From: Phytohabitans maris | Lineage (GTDB): Bacteria; Actinomycetota; Actinomycetes; Mycobacteriales; Micromonosporaceae | DNA length: 64,000 nt | NCBI RefSeq assembly: GCF_031085175.1 | Contig: NZ_JAVHUY010000025.1 | Span: 1 to 64,000, forward strand | Direction: 5' to 3' | In this document: one piece after another, positions 57,691 to 64,000 of the stretch | How positions within the stretch are numbered: position 1 is the first letter of the stretch | Layout of the letters: each line of letters begins with the position of its first letter | Translations under genes and position numbers: made by a program | The notes under the pieces: generated by a model | Database searches by the model: none | Seen by the model: the letters and a program-made list of their open reading frames with translations, nothing else | Told to the model about the DNA's origin: nothing

Positions 57691-57968
57691 CATCGCGGGG
57701 CTTTCGGGGCCGCACGCCCCATTTGTCCGCGCCGTCGCCCACGTAACGCGTAGACCGACAAATCGCCCGTCCCCCGTACGGCCCACCGGCCCACATGAAC
57801 GACCTAACCACTTAGAGTGACTCAGACATTCGCCCCATTGGCGGGTGTCAGTCACAAGTCACCCAGCGGCCACTTTCGTCCGACCGGCTCCGCCGCTAGG
57901 TTGGAGCCGCTGGTCTGGTCGTCAGTCACTCCCCCCGGGTGACGCCGGTCCGGTGCCACCACATCGCT

Positions 57969-58088
57969 CGACGGTCACACTCCGTCAGCGAATCGGGGAC
58001 CCACCCTGTGCACTGGGGTGAATCCGCGGCCGCCTGAGCGGCGGTCCGGTAGGGCGATCTTCCCGCCCGGATCCGTCAGCTGACGTCG
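57969..58088 (+). ncRNA. c-di-AMP riboswitch (ydaO-yuaA type)
   Basis: The element has a closing stem CGACGGTCA (57969-57977) with TGACGTCG (58081-58088), the conserved GGGGACCCA near 57995 and GGGGTGAATCC near 58015, and the 3' block CCGGATCCGTCAGCTGAC. These are the ydaO-yuaA signature parts. It precedes an NlpC/P60 hydrolase, the usual actinobacterial target. A 7-base stem at 58122-58128/58141-58147 may be the expression platform. Confidence 0.85.
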
Positions 58089-58188
58089 CTTCGCGACGAG
58101 CCGCCGCCAGCGCAGGCTCCTGAGCTTGACGGTTCGCTCGCAAGCTCGCTCACCCGGTCGGTGGCGTTGGGGAAGAAGGGTTCACCGT

Positions 58189-59145
58189 TTGTCTTCCGCG
58201 CGGAAGCTGCTCCGCGCGCTCGTGCTGGTCGGCCTCGGCATCGGGCTGACCGTACCGGCCGCGGCCGCACAGGCCGAGCCGTCGCCGAGCGAGCTGACGG
58301 AGCAGATCAACAAGGCGTCGACCGAGCTCGAGAAGGTCGTCGAGTCGTACAACAAGCTCAACGAGCAGCTCAAGCAGACCAAGACCGCCTCCGCCGCGCT
58401 CGCCGCCAAGATGGGGCCGCTGGAGGCCCAGCTCGCCAAGGCGGACGCCGAGGTGGGCACGATGGCGGCGGTGGCATACCGGACCGGCCAGGTGGGCACC
58501 GCGAGCGCGCTGCTCGACGGCAGCGGATCGCTGGCCGACCGGCTGGGCGTCCTCGACCAGCTCGCGCGGGACCGCAAGCGGCAGCTTGAGGGGTTCACCG
58601 CGACCGAGCGCCAGTACACCGAGGAGAAGGCGAAGCTCGAGGCCACCCAGGCCAAGCAGACCGCGCAGCTCAAGGAGCTGGCGGCCGGCAAGAAGAAGAT
58701 CGAGGCCGAGCTCGACAAGCTGTACGAGATGCGGGAGAAGGCGTACGGCTCGGCCACCTCGTCCAGCGGCGGGTACACCGGGTCGATCCCCTCGATCTCC
58801 GGTAAGGCGGGCGTAGCGGTGCGGTTCGCGTACAACGCGATCGGCACGCCCTACGTCTGGGCCGCCGAGGGCCCCGACGGGTACGACTGCTCCGGCCTCA
58901 CGCTCGCCGCGTGGCGGGCGGCCGGAAAGACGCTGCCACACAACGCCGCCATGCAGTGGGACGTGGTCGCGCACATCGGCCGCGGCTCGCTCCAGGCCGG
59001 CGACCTCGTCTTCTACAGCGGCCTCGGGCACGTCGCCATTTACGTCGGCGGGGGCAAGGTGATCCACGCGCCGACGTTCGGCGAGTCGGTCAAGCTCGCC
59101 TCGGTCGACATGATGAGCCCGTACGGCTACGGCCGGGTCCGCTGA
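58189..59145 (+). CDS. NlpC/P60 cell-wall endopeptidase with coiled coil
   Basis: This 318-residue secreted hydrolase cuts stem peptides of peptidoglycan. The signal peptide is about 1-30, ending AAAAQAEP. A coiled coil about 35-180 is of the RipA/CwlO type (LTEQINKASTELEKVVESYNKL). The C-terminal NlpC/P60 domain has Cys234 in YDCSGL, His281 in GHVAIYVG and His293. TTG 58189 is taken since GAAGAAGGG lies eight bases upstream; the longer frame runs through the riboswitch platform. Expression should respond to c-di-AMP. Confidence 0.9.
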   Translation: MSSARKLLRALVLVGLGIGLTVPAAAAQAEPSPSELTEQINKASTELEKVVESYNKLNEQLKQTKTASAALAAKMGPLEAQLAKADAEVGTMAAVAYRTGQVGTASALLDGSGSLADRLGVLDQLARDRKRQLEGFTATERQYTEEKAKLEATQAKQTAQLKELAAGKKKIEAELDKLYEMREKAYGSATSSSGGYTGSIPSISGKAGVAVRFAYNAIGTPYVWAAEGPDGYDCSGLTLAAWRAAGKTLPHNAAMQWDVVAHIGRGSLQAGDLVFYSGLGHVAIYVGGGKVIHAPTFGESVKLASVDMMSPYGYGRVR

Positions 59146-59171
59146 AGCCACCCCAGGAAAAATCTTCGAAT

Positions 59172-59238
59172 ACGCCGATCGAGGGCGGGCAGCCGGCGAG
59201 TCCCTGACGACTCACGGCCGCTAGCCCTCGATCGGCGT
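59172..59238 (+). terminator. Composite hairpin after NlpC/P60 gene
   Basis: Outer arms of 15 bases (59172-59186, 59224-59238) are perfect reverse complements. Inner stems GCCG/CGGC and GAGTC/GACTC continue the structure. It lies 27 bases past the stop. Confidence 0.7.
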
Positions 59239-59306
59239 CAAATCCCCTGATCGACGGGGTGGTGGGCCGGCGGGAAGTGTCGTACCGCGGGTCCACCGTC
59301 TAACGC

Positions 59307-60215
59307 ATGAGCGAAGTCATCCTGGCGGCCCGCGAGCCGTTCTCGTTCGATCTGTCCCTGCGCGCTCTCGCCGGGTTCGCGCCCTGCGCCGGCGGCCACG
59401 TGATCAGCGGCGGCCGGGTGCGCAAGGCGTTCCTGCTCGGCGCCGAGGCGGTGGTCGCCGACATCGGTCCCGCCGCCGACCGGCCGGGGGTCGCGCTCAC
59501 CCTCCACGCCGACCGCCATCTCTTGCCCACCGAGCGGGCGGCGGTGCACCGGGCCGTCGCGCAGTGGCTCGGCCTCGACGACGACCTCTCCGCCTTCCTC
59601 GACGTCGCCGGCCGCGACCCGGCCATGGCCACGCTGCTGCGCGCCGCGCACGGGCTGCACCAGGTCCGCTTCTCCTCGCTCGCCGAGGGCGCGGTCTACT
59701 TCGCGCTGGTCCAGCGGAGCACCCAGTGGTACGCGGCGGCCCGCAAGCGCCGGCTCGCCGCCGAGTTCGGGCCCTCCCTGACGGTCGACGGCGTGGAGCA
59801 CGTCGCCTTCCCCTCGCTCGCCATGGTCGCCGCCCGGGACGAGGCCGAGCTGGTCCGCTTCGCGGGCAACCGGCTGCGCGCCCGCCGGCTGCGCGAGGTG
59901 GTCGAGGGCGTGGCCGGGCTCGACGAGCAGTGGCTGCGCACCGGGGCGTACGAGGAGGTGCGCAAGGCGCTGCTCGGCCTGCCAGGCGTCGGCCCGTTCA
60001 CCGCGCACGCCCTGCTGCTGCGCGTGCTCGGCCGCCCCGACGGGGCCCCGCTGGGCATGCCCCAGTTCGAAGACGCCGCCCGCGCGGTGTACGGCGACCC
60101 TCCGCCCAGTCCGGCCGAGCTGCGGGAGGCGTATGGGTCGTCGATCGGCTGGTGGGCCTACTACGTGCGCACCGCCCGGAGCTGGCAGCCGGAGGCGGTG
60201 CCGGTGGCCGCGTAG
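59307..60215 (+). CDS. HhH-GPD DNA glycosylase-like protein (AlkA type)
   Basis: This 302-residue protein has an AlkA-like N-terminal domain (FDLSLRALAGFAPC, VALTLHAD) and a helix-hairpin-helix part LLGLPGVGPFTAHALLLRVLG followed by MPQFEDAAR. That order fits 3-methyladenine/8-oxoguanine glycosylases of the HhH-GPD superfamily in base-excision repair. The catalytic Asp is expected soon after the hairpin; the local sequence (GMPQFED) is not the standard LVTDVFD-like motif, so activity is uncertain. Confidence 0.8.
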   Translation: MSEVILAAREPFSFDLSLRALAGFAPCAGGHVISGGRVRKAFLLGAEAVVADIGPAADRPGVALTLHADRHLLPTERAAVHRAVAQWLGLDDDLSAFLDVAGRDPAMATLLRAAHGLHQVRFSSLAEGAVYFALVQRSTQWYAAARKRRLAAEFGPSLTVDGVEHVAFPSLAMVAARDEAELVRFAGNRLRARRLREVVEGVAGLDEQWLRTGAYEEVRKALLGLPGVGPFTAHALLLRVLGRPDGAPLGMPQFEDAARAVYGDPPPSPAELREAYGSSIGWWAYYVRTARSWQPEAVPVAA

Positions 60216-60221
60216 ACAGGC

Positions 60222-60256
60222 GAGCGGCCGGTGTCCGATCCGGACACCGGCCGCTC
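60222..60256. terminator. Perfect 16-bp bidirectional terminator
   Basis: Arms 60222-60237 and 60241-60256 are exact reverse complements with a 3-base loop. It lies between the convergent glycosylase-like and sigma factor genes. Confidence 0.8.
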
Positions 60257-60280
60257 AGCGGGCAGATGGTGGGGTGTGTG

Positions 60281-61282
60281 TCAGGCGGCCTGCAGGCCCT
60301 CGGCCCGAGCCAGCTCGCGCAGCCGGCCCAGCGCCTGGATCTCCAGCTGGCGGATCCGCTCGCGGGAGAGCGAAAAGCGCGAGGCGACCTCGGTGAGCGA
60401 GTGCTCGCGCCCGTCCTCCAGGCCGTAGCGGGCCCGCATGATGCCGGCCGACCGGTCGTCGAGGTGATTGAGCAGGCCCTCGATCCGCTGCCGCTCGAGG
60501 GCGGTCAGCACGACCTCCTCGGGCGACGGCGCGTCGCTGTCGGCCACCAGGTCGCCCAGGTTGGTGTCGCCGTCGTCGCCGACCGGCGTGTCCAGCGACA
60601 CGGTGTCCTGCGACCAGCGGACCAGCTCGTGCACCCGCTCCACCGGCACGCCCAGCGCCACCGCGATCTGCTCCGGCTCCGGGTCGGAGCCGAGCTCGCG
60701 GGTGAGCTGGCGAGCCACGTTACGCATCCGGTTGACGTCTTCGACCAGATGCACCGGCAGCCGCACGGTGCGCTCCTGCTGGGCGATCGCCCGGCTGATG
60801 GCCTGGCGGATCCACCACGTGGCGTAGGTCGAAAACTTGAAACCGCGCTCGTAGTCGAACTTCTCCACGGCGCGCACCAGGCCGGTGTTGCCCTCCTGGA
60901 TCAGGTCGAGCATCGGCATGCCCGACCGCACGTAGCGACGGGCGATCGAGACGACCAGCCGGAGGTTGGCCCGGATGAACAGGTCCTTGGCGCGCTCACC
61001 CTCGAAGACGATGCGCTCCAGCTCCTCCTGGCCCACGCCCTTCGGGATCTCGCCCTCGTCGAGCAGGTGCTCGGCGTACAGTCCGGCCTCGATGGCCTTC
61101 GACAGATCGACCTCGGTAGCGGCGTCGAGCAGTGGCGTCCGGGAGATCTCGTGTAGGTAGACGCCAACCAGGTCGCGCTCTTCGGCGACCTCGTCGGTGC
61201 GCATCACCACGCTGCTTTCCACGTTGCTCACGATCCCCTCGTTCACCCCTGTTGCTCTCTTGCCTGCGGTCCCCACGTCCAT
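60281..61282 (-). CDS. Principal-type RNA polymerase sigma factor (SigB/Hrd-like)
   Basis: This 333-residue sigma-70 factor has region 1.2 ([22 protein letters not shown]), region 2 ([26 protein letters not shown], then [15 protein letters not shown]), region 3 ([14 protein letters not shown]) and region 4 ([22 protein letters not shown]). It lacks the long acidic N-terminal extension of HrdB/SigA, so it is a group 2 factor. ATG 61282 is taken because GGAGGG lies upstream; the frame extends about 80 codons further without family sequence. In 61283-61679 I see no gene. Confidence 0.93.
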   Translation of the reverse strand: MDVGTAGKRATGVNEGIVSNVESSVVMRTDEVAEERDLVGVYLHEISRTPLLDAATEVDLSKAIEAGLYAEHLLDEGEIPKGVGQEELERIVFEGERAKDLFIRANLRLVVSIARRYVRSGMPMLDLIQEGNTGLVRAVEKFDYERGFKFSTYATWWIRQAISRAIAQQERTVRLPVHLVEDVNRMRNVARQLTRELGSDPEPEQIAVALGVPVERVHELVRWSQDTVSLDTPVGDDGDTNLGDLVADSDAPSPEEVVLTALERQRIEGLLNHLDDRSAGIMRARYGLEDGREHSLTEVASRFSLSRERIRQLEIQALGRLRELARAEGLQAA

Positions 61283-61679
61283 CAGCCCTCCCCCGTAACT
61301 TCCGCTATCCCCCGCGGTGCTGACACCTACACAACAGATGAGACGCGTAAGGGATTCCATCTGCTGAGTCGAAAGTGTCACGAATGCCTGAGTACTAGCT
61401 GAGAGCGCGGTGCATAGTTGCTGTGCACTGCCCTCATCAGGGCGTTCGGGGTCCGACCCGGTGGCGGATTGGGCGGCCACTGCGCATACTTCGCCCGAAT
61501 AATGACAACATCCGGGCTCCATCATGTGCAGCGATCCGGGTCACTACCTGTCTGCGATCCTCGTCACTTCACAGTACGCACGTACGCCGACGCCGGTTCA
61601 CTGTCGGATCAAGGATTACCCCGCACGCCATCCCACATAACTCCGGCCTACCCGGCGCCCATCCCAGCCGTGACCGGCG

Positions 61680-62615
61680 TCACGCCCGGCCGTCCGCCAG
61701 CAGGCTGAGCGCGCCGCGCACCTGGCCGGTCGAGCGGGCCAGCGCGCCCCGCGCCTCCGCCACGCTCGCGCCGGAGACGAGCGCCACGAGGGCGACCTTC
61801 AGGTCACCGTCGGCACCGGCGAGCGCCCGGCGGCAGGCCTCCTCGCCGTACCCGGTGGCCTCCTCCAGGATGGAGATCATCCGGCCGCGCAGCTTGGCGT
61901 TGGTGGCGACCATGTCGACCATCAGGTTGGAGTAGACCCGGCCGAGCCGCACCATCACCGCGGTGGAGAAGGCGTTCAGCACCAGCTTTTGCGCGGTCGC
62001 CGCCTTCATCCGGGTGGAGCCGCTCACCACCTCCGGACCGGTGTCCACGCCGATGAAGACGTCCACCTCGGCGGCAGCGGCCGCGTCCGGGTCGGCGGTC
62101 ACCAGTACGGTGCCGGCCCCCGCCGTCCGGGCGGCGCGCAGGGCACCCAGCACGTACGGCGTACGCCCGCTGGCGGCCAGCCCCACCACGAGGTCGCTGG
62201 CGCGTACGCACTCGGCCGCCTCGCGCGCGCCGGCCTCGCCGTCGTCCTCGGCATCCTCGACCGGCCGGAACACCGCACCCGTGCCGCCGGCGAGGTGGGC
62301 GCAGAACCAGTCCTCCGGCGAGTTGAACGTCGGCGGAAGCTCGGCCACGTCGAGCACGCCGAGCCGCCCGGAGGTACCCGCGCCGAAGTAGTGCACCCGG
62401 CGGCCGGAACGGATCGCGGCGACCGCCAGGTCGACGGCGGCCGCGATCTCGTCGAGCACCGCCGCCACCGCCGTCGGCACGGTGCGGTCGGCGTCGTTGA
62501 TGACCCGGACCACCTCGCGGGTGGAGAGCAGGTCGAGGTCGACGCTGTCCGGGTTGCGGCGCTCGGTCGGCGAGCCGACCCGGACGACCGCCCGCCTGTC
62601 CGCCTCCGCTGTCAC
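61680..62615 (-). CDS. murQ: N-acetylmuramic acid 6-phosphate etherase
   Basis: This 311-residue SIS-domain enzyme cleaves the lactyl ether of MurNAc-6-phosphate in peptidoglycan recycling. It shows TERRNPDSVDLDLLSTREVV, VHYFGAGTSGRLGVLDVAELPPTF, GLAASGRTPYV and GPEVVSGSTRMKAATAQKLVLN. The length is normal. The GTG overlaps the stop of the regulator gene in GTGA, so the two are co-translated. Confidence 0.95.
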   Translation of the reverse strand: MTAEADRRAVVRVGSPTERRNPDSVDLDLLSTREVVRVINDADRTVPTAVAAVLDEIAAAVDLAVAAIRSGRRVHYFGAGTSGRLGVLDVAELPPTFNSPEDWFCAHLAGGTGAVFRPVEDAEDDGEAGAREAAECVRASDLVVGLAASGRTPYVLGALRAARTAGAGTVLVTADPDAAAAAEVDVFIGVDTGPEVVSGSTRMKAATAQKLVLNAFSTAVMVRLGRVYSNLMVDMVATNAKLRGRMISILEEATGYGEEACRRALAGADGDLKVALVALVSGASVAEARGALARSTGQVRGALSLLADGRA

Positions 62616-63526
62616 CGGGACCGCCGCGCCCCGCCCACGCGGTGGGTCTGCACGGCCTCGGCGGTGACCTCGAGCGCGCGGCGCGCCTTGGTCCGGTTGC
62701 GGGCCGCGACGCCGACGAAGAGGCAGTCGACGACGGTCAGCTGGGCCAGACGGCTGGCCATCGCACCGGACCGGTACGTGGTCTCGCGCGCGGCCGTGGT
62801 GAGCACGAAGTCAGCCACCTCGGTGATCGGGGATCTGGGGAAGTTGGTCAGCGCGACCGTGGTGGCGCCCCGCGCCCGGGCCTGCTGGAGCACCTCGACC
62901 ACGTCCGAGGTAGTGCCGGAGTGGGAGATGCCGATCGCCACGTCGCCCTTGCCGAGCAGCGCCGCCGAGGTGAGCGCGAGGTGCACGTCCGGCCAGGCGA
63001 ACGCGGTGCGCCCGATCCGGTGCAGCTTTTGCTGGAAGTCGGAGGCGACGAAGCCACTGGCGGCGGCGCCGTAGATGTCGACCCGGCCGGCCCCGTTGAT
63101 CGCGTCGACCACCTGCTCGCAGACGGCGGGGTCGAGCTGCTCGGCGGTCTCCTCCACGGCGCGCGCGTCGTTGAACGCGATCGTCGCGATGATCTGGGCC
63201 AGGTCGGCGCCGGGCGGGATGTCGCCGCCCACCACCCGGGCGTCCGGCGGCTCGACCCGGCGCGCGGCCTCGGCGGCGAGCCGGATGCGCAGCTGCGGGT
63301 AGCCCTCCATGCCGACCGAACGGCAGAAGCGGATCACCGTCGCCTCGGAGGTCTCCGCGGCCGTGGCGAGGTCGGTGATGGTGCGCCGGGCGGCGTCGGC
63401 CGGGTCGGCCACGACGAGGCGCCCCACGCGCTGCTCAGCGGGCGACAGCGACGGCAGCAGGCCGCTGATGTGCACGATCAGCCCGCTCGACTCGTGGGTC
63501 GCGGAAACCTTCGTCGTTTTCGCCAC
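62612..63526 (-). CDS. murR: MurR/RpiR-family transcriptional regulator
   Basis: This 304-residue regulator has an RpiR helix-turn-helix (TITDLATAAETSEATVIRFCRSVGMEGYPQL) and a C-terminal SIS domain (VDIYGAAASGFVASDFQQKL, IGISHSGTTSDVVEVL) that binds a sugar phosphate. With murQ it should sense MurNAc-6-phosphate. It starts at GTG. A palindrome just upstream is its probable operator. Confidence 0.92.
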   Translation of the reverse strand: MAKTTKVSATHESSGLIVHISGLLPSLSPAEQRVGRLVVADPADAARRTITDLATAAETSEATVIRFCRSVGMEGYPQLRIRLAAEAARRVEPPDARVVGGDIPPGADLAQIIATIAFNDARAVEETAEQLDPAVCEQVVDAINGAGRVDIYGAAASGFVASDFQQKLHRIGRTAFAWPDVHLALTSAALLGKGDVAIGISHSGTTSDVVEVLQQARARGATTVALTNFPRSPITEVADFVLTTAARETTYRSGAMASRLAQLTVVDCLFVGVAARNRTKARRALEVTAEAVQTHRVGGARRSR

Positions 63527-63529
63527 GGA

Positions 63530-63544
63530 TGAAACTTACTTTCA
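63530..63544. promoter_or_regulatory. Probable MurR operator
   Basis: TGAAA-CTTAC-TTTCA is a palindrome three bases upstream of the regulator start. The TGAAAN5TTTCA form is typical of RpiR-family sites. It would give autorepression of murRQ. Confidence 0.6.
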
Positions 63545-63696
63545 GAGAGGTGGGACCGTCAACCGTGACCTCGGTATCTGCGACGGTACGCCGCGGACCC
63601 CGACATGGCGCTCGGCTTCAGCCGTCCGAGCGGGCCATTCCTGATACACGTTCGGTTCATGCCGGCGTAGCGGGACGGTGGGGATACGGTGTGGCA

Positions 63697-64000
63697 ATGG
63701 CCGATCGCACCGTTCTGATCACCGGTGGCACGGGAGGTTTGGGCGGTGCCGTCACGGCCGCCTTCCGCGCGGCGGGATGGCGCACGGTCGTACCCGTCCG
63801 AAATCGTCCGCCGCACGGCGGTGACGCCATCTACGTGACCGCGGACGTGAGCGATCCCGCGACGGTCGCGGCGGCGGTGGCCACCGCGGCCGGCGACCCG
63901 GCGGCGCCGCTGCGGGCGGTGGTCAACCTCGTCGGCGGGTTCGCGTCGGGCGGGCTGGTGCACGAGACGCCGATCGAGGACTTCGAGCGGATTCTGGCGC
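63697..64000 (+). CDS. SDR-family oxidoreductase, 5' part only
   Basis: The first 101 codons of a short-chain dehydrogenase run off the window edge. It begins MADRTVLITGGTGGLGGAV with the cofactor loop TGGTGGLG, then VTADVSDP and VVNLVGG. GATACG about ten bases before the ATG suggests a leaderless message. It is divergent from murR. The substrate and the catalytic Tyr-Lys cannot be seen. Confidence 0.85.
   Translation, partial: MADRTVLITGGTGGLGGAVTAAFRAAGWRTVVPVRNRPPHGGDAIYVTADVSDPATVAAAVATAAGDPAAPLRAVVNLVGGFASGGLVHETPIEDFERILA

Noticed and set aside
57607-57855. Minus-strand 82-codon frame
   Set aside because: No ribosome site, poor codon pattern, and it lies over the CTAG/TGGCA motifs and promoter region.

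Overview
The window is a 64-kb piece of a high-GC actinobacterial chromosome. Codons end almost always in G or C, GTG and TTG starts are frequent, and many stop/start pairs overlap as GTGA or ATGA. Several gene types are typical of filamentous actinomycetes: XRE/DUF5753 regulators with DUF397 partners, a DUF6158 protein, a c-di-AMP riboswitch before an NlpC/P60 hydrolase, and a LacI-controlled ABC importer without its own ATPase. A Micromonosporaceae member is my inference; no rRNA or other direct taxonomic marker is present. The window looks chromosomal, with no integrase, transposase or CRISPR array.

Layout. 0.2-2.5 kb: a single-stranded DNA-binding protein, a divergent alpha/beta hydrolase and tRNA-Arg(TCT). 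2.9-25 kb: an accessory block that reads as a type VII-type polymorphic toxin locus. It holds WXG100-like proteins, a lipoprotein, an SseB-domain protein and a 10.1-kb open frame for a 3378-residue protein. That protein has a WXG100-like and membrane N-terminus, long disordered and coiled-coil linkers, and a series of apparent effector modules: papain-fold glutaminase, PD-(D/E)XK-like, HExxH metallopeptidase-like, caspase-like His/Cys, ExoY/edema-factor-like cyclase and RelA/SpoT-like. Two unknown genes overlap or follow it. A convergent operon then encodes a YwqJ-like deaminase, a SUKH-3 protein, an unknown protein and a PH-like membrane protein. Inside the giant frame, in another frame, lies a well-formed 87-codon gene with its own Shine-Dalgarno and normal codon use.

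25-30 kb: an SDR, an HxlR regulator coupled to a 38-residue membrane protein, a divergent AhpD-like gene, a cold-shock gene with a structured leader, a methyltransferase and a broken MocR regulator. 30-34.3 kb: a CebEFG/CebR-like sugar importer with three palindromic operators. 34.3-42.2 kb: a cNMP-sensor histidine kinase paired with a receiver-thioredoxin reductase fusion, a GbsR/MarR regulator, an ABC-2 exporter and a DUF234 ATPase. 42.2-48.1 kb: two M16 peptidase subunits, a metallophosphoesterase and a Tat-exported PhoX-like protein. 48.2-52.3 kb: DAHP synthase behind an aromatic leader-peptide attenuator, a small membrane protein and a class A penicillin-binding protein.

53-64 kb: small conserved actinobacterial membrane and DUF proteins, two DUF397 proteins and two XRE/DUF5753 regulators, a DUF6232-like membrane protein, riboswitch-controlled NlpC/P60, a DNA glycosylase-like protein, a principal-type sigma factor, the murR-murQ pair and the start of another SDR cut by the window edge.

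The most unusual items are the multi-effector giant protein with its nested gene, the aromatic attenuator, the cspA leader hairpin, an inverted pair of related noncoding repeats near 46.9 and 52.9 kb, and a recurring CTAG/TGGCA motif around the XRE genes. All functional calls are from reading the sequence by eye; no database search was run.
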